NCBI GenBank assembly: GCA_951799445.1
Contig: OX637297.1
Span: 5,766,001 to 5,830,000 of the forward strand
Length of the DNA: 64,000 bases
Origin: Pseudisothecium myosuroides
Taxonomy: Eukaryota; Streptophyta; Bryopsida; Hypnales; Lembophyllaceae
Direction of reading: 5' to 3'
A program made the position numbers and the translations under genes. Positions 56,115 through 64,000 of the stretch are shown here, piece after piece (within the stretch, counting starts at the first letter, position 1; each line of letters starts with the position of its first letter). The notes beneath the pieces were generated by a model. The model made no database searches. It was not told the origin of the DNA and was given only the letters and a program-made list of their open reading frames with translations.

Positions 56115-59100
56115 ACTACAAGAGAAAGGGGTACTTTCAAGATGACATTTCAGTATGGAATTACTGAAATTTGTTATCTGTTGCTGGAAGTTCACGTTCA
56201 AATTGAAAATAAGTAACCTGAATGATTCAAATGCTTTTTGGTCACTACCTGTCTTGAAAGCACATCTTCAACAAAGAAAAAGTGAGGGTCTTTCCTTCAA
56301 CGACTGCTGTTCAAGATTTTGTAGTCTTAAATTATGCGACATCCTGCTCAATTGGATATTTTATATGCAAATAGCTTGTCGTGGGTCCAATCGCAGTGCC
56401 ACAGGCCTGATGAGAACCGATAAATGTTTTGTGACTTTCGCAGCAAACAGCTGTACCGATCCAAGTGCATTATTTAACAGTTCTGAGAAAGTGCATGGCA
56501 TTCTCTTCGTCATCCACCTGTACTGTAGCGACACTCGTTGCATAACTGTAACGAATAAGAGAATGTGCCCTTAAAGCGGCCTTTTAAGAGCTGACTGCAT
56601 TTGGGAGGAAGCTAAACTCCTTGAAACAATTTTGGTAGGAAGAAAAATAGAATTGGCATCTAACCCAAGTCGTTTTATATTTTTTGAACCTTCGTGGATT
56701 TAGTTATGAATTTTTGAAGTTGAAACCGAGTGGTCACTAAAAGTGATCCCCTCCTCGAATGTACACTATGGGTACATTGAAGAAAGCAAAATGTACCTCT
56801 GTGTTAGAGGTCGCTTTTAGAGCCGGGTTCCTTTAAGAGCACATTACCTTGGTGCCGTTGCCCCAGCCAAAAAAATAAAAGTAAAAACAAATTTTTAAAA
56901 TTTTTAATTCATTAAAACTTTGAAATTCAATAACTTTCACACCGTTAGTAGAGTGAGAGGTTGTGTTGTTGGTATGAATTGAAAGCTCTACACACTAAGG
57001 AGTGCAAGGGCATTGTTATGTGGCGTTTGGGCATGTCATGTGAAAGTTATATTTTTTTTCAAAATAAAATAGAATTCAATTCTATTTTTTAATTTAAAAA
57101 ATTCGTAACCTTCACATCGTAGGTCCAAGTGCCACAAAATTAGCACGAATAGAAAGCTACATGCATGAAGAAGTGCAAGGGCTTTGTTTTGTGGCGTTTG
57201 GACACTTGATGTAAAAGTTACAAATTCTTTTAAACAAAAGATAATTTAATTCAATTTTCGAAATTATAAAAACTTTGAAATTCAATAACTTTCAAATAGT
57301 AGGTCCAAACGACACAAAGCAAAGTCCGTACACCCCTACTTGCCAAGAACTTTCAAACGGTTCCAAGACGCCTCACGGTTCGTTAAATTTCAGCTTATCA
57401 AACAAACCAAAACAAACAAAACAACCTAATTTAAGGTATAGAAGGAGAGGTGGAACGGTCAATCAGCACTTCTCCGGCCCCAAAAAAATTGATGCTGTTT
57501 TATTTCTTCAACTAAAGTTCAATTGAATTGCATTTGAAGGGGCAGTGGTTTTTAATTTTAATTTTTAATATTTTGCGTTACAAGTGCACAAATATTCTTT
57601 TCATTTGACCGTCATTTCCTCTGTATTTTGAATCAAGCCATCTCACTTTGTCTATCCTCAGAGTTCACGAAGTTCATCACCAAGTCTGTACAATAGGATT
57701 TCGATAATTTCCATTTTACACAGAAGATAGCAATATACTGACTTCAAATGGACAGATAACACCGGTTTCAGAAAACATGAGTTCGGATTTCCTTGTACTT
57801 GTCCACCAATTAATTGCAATGCATGGAAAATGCTCCTTCTCTTTCAAAACAGTTCACTTCGTCCAACATCTGAACGAATGTTGCACCTCATGCCTGCATA
57901 TACCTTTTCCATGATCTCACTACCTCAACGTCTGACTCTCCCCTTCCAACACTAAGTCACGTAGACAATGCTGACAAAAAAAGTCGTAGAGGCACTGGAT
58001 CGTCAAGCAGCTTTCAAATATCCTTCGAGAAGACGATGACAAATACCTCCATTCGGTCCATGGTTTGTTTGTGCTGTTCCATTTCTCCAGTCGTTGTTTT
58101 GCTTCCTCCAATGCATGTTCCAAAATGAATGCCATGATTCCGGCTGCCCTTGTGCTCCTTCTTTTGAACGACATCCTCCCAACCATAACATACTGTAGCT
58201 ATTGAATGTGTGCCCCGTCTTCTTCATAGCCAAAGGTGGAAGACCTGCGATGTCCTACATTTTTTTTTAGTATTCTGGTTTAACAAATCACAATGGCAGC
58301 TACCCTTAGTAAGCTTACAAATTGATTCCAGACAACACTGACCATTTATATTGACGGTTTCAACCCTAGCTTTCGGATTCCATAGAAGACTTCAGCAATT
58401 CAAAGGGATGGGGACTCCTTTATGTTACCTGTTCTTGCAGGGAGTTTGGATATGGTTTATTCGGGCGTACTCCCCATATTTCTATGACTACTCTTCCCTT
58501 CAGTACGCTGGAAGCTCTGCTTCCTGTATGCCTGCTATATTCCTCTTATTAGAATTGTCTGTTATTTTCTTTGTAATTAATGGTAAAGAACAGAAAGTAA
58601 CACATGACTATACTATGATTCATTTCTTAGGAAACCGCTCATTTGATGATCCCGATTGCTCCTTCCACAGTCACCGTCGTGCACCATGGCATTCCCGGCA
58701 CCCGATATACTTGACGTCCCCGGCAAAATGAATTCTTCTAATTCAAAACCATGGCACTTGGCCACGCCCAACAAACACAATGTTGCTGCTGGAATAATGC
58801 CTGCCCCCACATCAATCCACATTTGACAACTTCGTTAAAACTCTCATTCTCGAATACTGTTACTTACTTCTTCCTAAAGAAACAACATGTATATATATAT
58901 ATATATATATTGCAATTACCGATCATGATCTATGGCAATTACTGACTATGCTTGAGCAACGTCAGCTCTAACTGAACAAGAAACACAGTTTGAATCTGTG
59001 GTGACACACCAAAAAATTAATTTCATTCACCAGACCATCATGACTAAAATAGCAAAGGCTCATACCTTCTATATTTCATCATCAGTTTGTCCTAACACTA

Positions 59101-61223
59101 TTTATATTAGTGAACACGTCATTACTAGCGTCTATCAGACTCTGTTACAACAACAGAACTTGTGAAAGTATACTTACCAGAACTCCTTGTCAAAACCTTG
59201 GCACCTTAACCACTCTCTTCTCTTAAGGTCAGTAAATTTATGTCAACCACGTAATTTGTCATTCATGACGATGTAGACCTCCGGCTCACCCGAAATGACA
59301 ACAGCTGTCGGCCAGTGCAGCCCCATGCCCAAAGTAGGACAAAATCAACAGCAAGTGTCGTCCGGAATGTGAAGAGGACCCTCCAAAATCTCATCGATCT
59401 GGATTGTTCTGCACTTATATAGAAGTTGGCAGGATCCACCTCCATTACCACAATGACTGCTCTCCACAGCAGCAAATGCTTCCGAACACTCTTCCATTGA
59501 AGTGTGGTATCTCCTGCATAAAGCCATGGCCCAATAACTCATGACAAGAAACTACTAGTCCCCATATTTGAAATCAGAGTCCGTACATTAGCTTTCAGAG
59601 TTTCTGGTCGCACTTAAAGAAGGTAACACATGTAGTTTCACTGTGAAATCACATTATTGCTTATTCTGACTCTACACAACTGTGGATTGACCTCGTTTCC
59701 AATTTTGGTATGTCCGGTACTCAAAGGTGGTGGCACTGACAACACAAACTGTGGCTTCCAGCTGAAAATCATGTGCCTTCCTTCTGTTCAACGTCAAACT
59801 TGTTATTCATCATCATTCAAAGTCTATGAACGTACAACTGCACTTTGGTTAATACTATGACAGCCTTAGGCCCTAGCAAATGATGTAACTTCTGAATATA
59901 ACAATGTCCTATTCAATCCATGTAACTTCTACCGTTGGATCCCACTGATTACAATTCTGCCCAATGAATCAACACAAGGTTTTCCAGTAATGCTAAAAAC
60001 ATGTACACACATTCTCCATAACCAATGCTACATAAATAAAAAAGAAATGGATTGCACTCTCAAAAATGAGAACAGAAACTTCATAATAGAAAATCGTTGA
60101 CCATCGCCAGTAGGGGCTGAAATTACTTGCTTCGATGCTTAACTTCCTCCGGTCGAGCTCCTTATCAGTTGAGCGACGACAGTGAACTCCACTGACAGCA
60201 ACAGAAGGAATCCTGTCATCTTTTTCCACAATCCACTCAAACATAATACATCATTGTTATGTATATAGAAAATTCTGCAAAGTAGACACTAGTTACCACT
60301 CTCCTAAAAATCAAAAGTCATGCTCTGCGGCAGTAATAAGTACTGTAGAACCTAACTATCTTGTTTGCTGATAGAATACCGAACCAACACTACTCCTAAA
60401 TTCAGCTTCCCAGGCTCTAATGTTGTTCGTGGAAAGCATACATTATGCATGCACTAATGTATCCTACCAAACTTCCAATGAGACAATAAGACACATAAAT
60501 CTCTCTAAGACTGTAATACACCAAAAATATGCACAACTTTCATCACCTATCTCATTGAGATAATCACAGTCTCCATTGTTGTGGGCTCCAACCTGTAGTT
60601 TCCACCATCTTATAAACCAGCACCTAGAAACAAACGCAAAATAAATGTGCCATTTCTTTGACCTTCAATTAGTACATCAATCCCTTGATCGCTTCTCAAA
60701 ATGTGGCCACAAGTGCTTCAGTGCAGAAAATGAAAAGCACTATGACAAAATGATAAAACAATATTGCCATCTACGATCTTCTGCACAAGACAACAATATC
60801 AAAATCTCTACAAATTTATTACTCCAACCCTTGTCATCACCAAAGATGCTCTCTTGAAGATTGAGATACAACGAATGCTAACTTTTTGGAACTACTAACA
60901 TGCACATGCTACCAAAGTGAACTACTTGCACTTGCACATGGCCATGTAAACCTGCTAAAATCAAAGCATGCACCTTGTACAACAACTTCTATCACCAACT
61001 CTACAGAAATAGCGATAATTCCTTTCCAACATGAAATGGCAGCTACCACTAACTTCGGAAATAGTCAATCACTGCTGCCAATGTCAAATTGTACAAGCAA
61101 ACAGAAAACTATAAATACTGCATGAAAAATGTTCAACAATTTGCTGCAAACAACACCGTTTCATCCGGCTATTGTGCAAATTAGGTCTATGACTACATCA
61201 CTGCGGGAGATTTTGTGCATCCG
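56115..61223. other. CACTA-2 interior, no gene confidently called
   Basis: Contains two diverged copies of a roughly 165-bp block (about 56930-57060 and 57110-57240) sharing GAAAGCT, AGTGCAAGGGC and TTTGTGGCGTTTG, and a (TA)n run at 58891-58910. Short ORFs at 57920-58233 and 59263-59542 (minus) and 58351-58731 (plus) could be exons or remnants, but I recognise nothing in them. Confidence 0.4.
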
Positions 61224-62171
61224 TCATCCACCATGAAGGTTCTCTTGCTCATCCCCAAATTCTACCAATGAGTCGTCGTCAGATTCTTCATCCTCCAGAT
61301 GATCAGCTTCATGCTGAACGGCAACGTCGGCAGCTCTTATATCGTCCTCAATTACATTATCCCCTACACCGTCATCACTCCCATTGCCATCATCTTCAGC
61401 ATCTTGAGCCGCCAATATAAGTTCAGTCAATGCAGTCGGGTCCATGTCAAACAGGGCAGCAGTGCTCTCCCCTTCATGTTCCTCACACACACGTGTCGCT
61501 CGAGGATCTGCGTGCAAAACAGCTGACCAGTCTGGCTCTTCCGAACTGCTACTGTTGAAAACTTGACATGTCTGAACTGGAAAAACAAACGAATTTGCAG
61601 ACCTTTGCATCAGTCTCCTCAATTTGATCAAAGTATAGCCATACTTGTCCTTTTTGATACAGGGTGACGGTCCTCTCCAGATTGGTTCCACCCAATCACA
61701 CAGAAGAAGTATGGGCTTCAAACGTCTATAATTCAACTCAGTAATGTCCACGATTGTTCCAAAGTAAGTCATTGACCCCACAATTGCATTCCTATCTGAA
61801 GCGCCACTTATTTGCAGAGTTTCACATGTCACAGTGACTCTAGAGTCCGATGTTACCAAATTTTCCTCTGCTGATGACACCCTGAAATGCTTCCCAAACG
61901 CTTTCATAGATTTGAAAGAACGCGTCTTTATGCTTGGTGGCATGGACAAGTCCACAACATCATCCTCAAATGTCTCCCTACCTCTTCCAACAACCGCTTG
62001 TAACCACCTTGAGAAATCGGGAACTTCTTTCAACTCGGCTGGATACTCCATCCTCCTTCTCCTGGGATGCACTCCTTGGCTATAAGCGGTTCTTCTACTA
62101 ATAATCTCGGAAGACAAACGCTTGTGAGTCCTGGCATTCAAAAGTTTCAAATTGACCATTGTCAAAGTCAA
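61224..62171 (-). CDS. TNP2-like CACTA transposase, C-terminal exon (DUF4216-like domain)
   Basis: Open for 315 codons. GSMTYFGTIVDITELNY, PILLLCDWVEP, KDKYGYTLIKLRRL, FVFPVQTCQVF and PDWSAVLHADPR follow, in order, the YYGVLxDIIELNY / VLFKCDW / GFTxVNFKR / PFILASQAxQVFY pattern of the domain near the C-terminus of plant CACTA TNP2 transposases. Upstream part (EYPAELKEVPDFSRWLQ) corresponds to the region preceding it. The tail is strongly acidic (EDDIRAADV, EDEESDDDSLVEFGDE). The catalytic N-terminal exons should lie to the right. It supports the CACTA identity of the element starting at 56114. The start shown is only the first ATG of the open frame; a splice junction may lie just before it. 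Confidence 0.72.
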   Translation of the reverse strand: MTLTMVNLKLLNARTHKRLSSEIISRRTAYSQGVHPRRRRMEYPAELKEVPDFSRWLQAVVGRGRETFEDDVVDLSMPPSIKTRSFKSMKAFGKHFRVSSAEENLVTSDSRVTVTCETLQISGASDRNAIVGSMTYFGTIVDITELNYRRLKPILLLCDWVEPIWRGPSPCIKKDKYGYTLIKLRRLMQRSANSFVFPVQTCQVFNSSSSEEPDWSAVLHADPRATRVCEEHEGESTAALFDMDPTALTELILAAQDAEDDGNGSDDGVGDNVIEDDIRAADVAVQHEADHLEDEESDDDSLVEFGDEQENLHGG

Positions 62172-62307
62172 AATGCACCGGCAAATCTCCAGACTGACTT
62201 CAAATCAAAGCATTGGCAGATCTAATGCACAGCATCCACTCCTATGCAATTCTCGAGCGTATTGAAATAAGTCAGCATGGGGAAATTTCTACAAATGCAC
62301 TCAATAA

Positions 62308-62480
62308 TAGGGTTGTCCCGGACGTTCGTTTTTTCGGAAATCGCGTCCGAAAACAGGACGTCCAGACGACTGGACGACCGGTTACAATGGACGCTGTGGA
62401 CGTGGGCGGACGGTGTCCAGTCGCCGTCCGGGGGTCGGGCGGACGGGCGGGTAGGCGGCTGAGCGATTTTAATATTTTAT
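62308..62480. mobile_element. Possible hAT-like terminus
   Basis: TAGGGTTGTCCCGGACG resembles the TAGGG/CAGGG ends of hAT elements. It is followed by GC-rich sequence full of GGACG/CGTCC inverted motifs (62320-62460), a composition unlike its AT-rich surroundings. The other end and the 8-bp TSD (CTCAATAA expected) are not in the window. Confidence 0.3.
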
Positions 62481-62828
62481 GGTTGAGTATTTTGAGTTAT
62501 ATTCGTATGAATACATTTTTATTTTGTTACAAGTAGTAGGTTACTTTTTGATGTTTTTGAGGTATGTTGCTTTCAAAAATATGTTGTTGAATACTTGAAA
62601 ATAAAAAATCAAAGAATACACAAGGAACAATTTTTGAATTTCACTTTCAATGGAATGTAATAAACTTAAAGATTTCAATACATTTTCAAACATAAACATG
62701 CAAACTAGTTCTGAACTTCTAGAGTTCTAGTCTACTTACTCTACTACTCTACTAGGGATCAATGCTTGCACACAATAGTTGAAGTCTTGTCTCTTCAACT
62801 TTTTGCCTTTAAACACCTTCTTTACAAA

Positions 62829-63563
62829 CTACCCTTCGTTTGAGCCTTTTCTACAATTGGATTTTACGAGGTAGTAATCAATGTCTCCTTTCACTTTTGC
62901 CCCGCTACTATATTCATTTGATTGAAGTCCGTCGTCTTCACTGTTAAACGTGTCATCTTTGTCATCTGAAGCAGATAATTGACTTCCACCCCTATTTTTA
63001 AGCACTTTCTTAGATGTAGAAGCTCTCTTTGACTTGCCCATCTTCTTCTCTTTTTTCACTTGTATTAAAGTTTTTCCTATGCGTTGTTGAAGACAATCAA
63101 CCGTTTCTGGTTTTGTGAGGGAAAGTACCGCATTTCGCTCACGTCTATCAAGAGGAGGTTTTCCTATGTTTGCTTTCTTCTTCGGGGATATAACCAACGG
63201 CTCCATCACTCGTCTTCTCTTCGCTTCAATAGATTCCTTCAACATTGTTTTTCTTGTTTGTTGTCCCTCGGTGCTGCATCCATGTACTTCATTCAAAGAT
63301 TTCAATTTCCCGTTTGATGGCTTCATAGATGATTGAATTGGGAAACCTCTTTTCTTGAACACGGCATCCAATGTTACATTATCTTCATGAATACGGCGTG
63401 AAGATATGTTGGAAGTCCGCATTTCAGATTCAGAACTTCTTGAACCTAACACAGTGGTACTTTTCGTACTGAATAGTACTTGTGGAGGTGCTGGATGATT
63501 CCTACATGGCGATTTTAGGGTGATTGGCATGCTTTTTTTCATGCCTTCACTAGTATATAGCAT
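62829..63563 (-). CDS. Basic hypothetical protein
   Basis: 244 open codons, rich in Lys/Ser/Arg (KRRRVMEPLVISPKKKAN, KKEKKMGKSKRASTSKK) with an acidic end (SASDDKDDTFNSEDDG). The clusters look like nuclear or nucleolar targeting. No domain recognised. It lies within CACTA-2 or a nested element and may be an accessory protein exon. A further minus-strand ORF (63674-63991, EDGHCESDEEVPSIARFL) upstream in another frame may be the preceding exon. Confidence 0.4.
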   Translation of the reverse strand: MLYTSEGMKKSMPITLKSPCRNHPAPPQVLFSTKSTTVLGSRSSESEMRTSNISSRRIHEDNVTLDAVFKKRGFPIQSSMKPSNGKLKSLNEVHGCSTEGQQTRKTMLKESIEAKRRRVMEPLVISPKKKANIGKPPLDRRERNAVLSLTKPETVDCLQQRIGKTLIQVKKEKKMGKSKRASTSKKVLKNRGGSQLSASDDKDDTFNSEDDGLQSNEYSSGAKVKGDIDYYLVKSNCRKGSNEG

Positions 63564-63673
63564 GTTCGGGCTTCCGCTTTCACAGCTACTGTGAAACTAC
63601 ATTGTTCATCGGTAGTTGCGCGGTAGGATCCACGGTACTTTGTTCCTCAGTACAATTGCTCCCCAATCTTCCT

Positions 63674-63991
63674 TCAGACTAACATTGTATTGTCCACATT
63701 CATTTGGTCTTCATCATTTCGTTCGTCATTTTCTTCTAAATGGGCCACTACCACCAATGGTGACTTTTCCGTACTAAGCACCACCATTCTTTCAGACGTA
63801 CCAGCTACAACTGTAATCCCAATTTCAGTTGCTAGTGTAACATTGGTGTCCTCCTTGTTTGCCAAAAGCGATTTGGTGCTTAGAAGGCAGCTTCCATCTA
63901 GAAATCTTGCTATGGAAGGTACCTCTTCATCACTCTCACAGTGACCATCCTCTACAGGGAAATCATATTCGTTTCCCTTATTGTTGGTCAC
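63674..63991 (-). CDS. Acidic hypothetical exon
   Basis: 105 open codons beginning MTNNKGNEYDFPVEDGHCE, acidic at both ends (EENDERNDEDQMNVD). Its frame differs from the downstream ORF at 62829-63563, so an intron or frameshift would be required to join them. It may extend beyond 64000. Confidence 0.3.
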   Translation of the reverse strand: MTNNKGNEYDFPVEDGHCESDEEVPSIARFLDGSCLLSTKSLLANKEDTNVTLATEIGITVVAGTSERMVVLSTEKSPLVVVAHLEENDERNDEDQMNVDNTMLV

Positions 63992-64000
63992 ATTATCATT

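Larger units (their letters stand above)
56114..64000. mobile_element. CACTA-2: CACTA element with TNP2-like transposase, runs off the window
   Basis: CACTACAAGAGAAAGGGG begins at 56114 directly inside the LTR ORF, and the family's TNP2-type transposase C-terminus is encoded on the minus strand at 61224-62171. No matching inverted end (CTTGTAGTG) was found before 64000, so at least 7.9 kb belongs to it or to nested insertions. The terminus differs from CACTA-1 after AAGA, so the two are not the same family. Expected 3-bp TSD is AGG. Confidence 0.75.

Noticed and set aside
56155..56574. 139-codon ORF just inside CACTA-2
   Set aside because: It lies in the subterminal region where CACTA elements do not encode proteins, and it has no recognisable motif.
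58891..58910. (TA)n run as an origin or promoter
   Set aside because: A simple microsatellite; no gene or conserved element adjoins it.

Overview
The window looks like nuclear DNA from a repeat-rich, large-genome streptophyte (a land plant or charophyte; the sequence does not settle which). The evidence is a Ty3/gypsy retrotransposon whose primer-binding site matches plant tRNA-Asp, CACTA elements, TTTAGGG-like telomeric motifs and GTAAGT/AG introns. There are no bacterial-style operons and no rRNA or tRNA genes. Almost everything legible is transposon, and the value lies in how the pieces are nested.

Layout. 1-6,524: AT-rich DNA with short tandem repeats and a decayed minus-strand gene (3,004-5,872) of a transposase-like DUF7869-type family. 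6,525 to at least 56,113: one old Ty3/gypsy element ('element A') with LTRs of about 3.48 kb, each carrying a protein-coding ORF. Its order is 5' LTR, tRNA-Asp PBS, gag with three CCHC knuckles, protease, RT, RNase H, integrase, PPT and 3' LTR. Two large insertions split its body. (1) At 12,317-19,284, inside the protease region, lies a solo LTR of a sister subfamily (TSD CAAGG), itself split by an inverted solo LTR (12,621-16,105, TSD CGCGT). (2) At 20,165-52,321, inside RT, lies a 32.2-kb segment bounded by 26-bp perfect terminal inverted repeats. The RT reading frame resumes across it with a probable 4-bp target duplication (CATT/CGTT).

The 32-kb TIR segment is the most unusual object here. 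It carries a broken DUF7869-type gene near its left end and a multi-exon gene with a ParB/DGQHR-like motif. Downstream are Lys-rich exons and an FCP1-like HAD phosphatase domain. It also holds tens of copies of a roughly 20-bp palindrome (best copies GACCGTGATATCTCACGGTC), concentrated in a 75-bp-period array of 13 recognisable units and scattered singly from end to end. I found none in the flanking retroelement or in the later insertions. Nested inside it are rearranged LTR copies with a 5-kb unclassified insert (22,411-31,535) and a 2.8-kb CACTA element (41,563-44,392, TSD ATA) that split the palindrome array.

56,114-64,000: a second CACTA element begins inside element A's 3' LTR and runs past the window end. 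It carries the C-terminal part of a TNP2-like transposase on the minus strand (61,224-62,171), and possibly a hAT-like insertion from 62,308.

Relative order of events: element A inserted first; the solo LTRs, the 32-kb element and CACTA-2 came later. The LTR copies at 22.4-31.5 kb and CACTA-1 then landed inside the 32-kb element. Element A is dead (nonsense codons, frameshifts, altered RT and integrase catalytic residues). The LTR ORF is open over 589 codons in the inverted solo LTR, and the ParB-like/FCP1-like genes are largely open.
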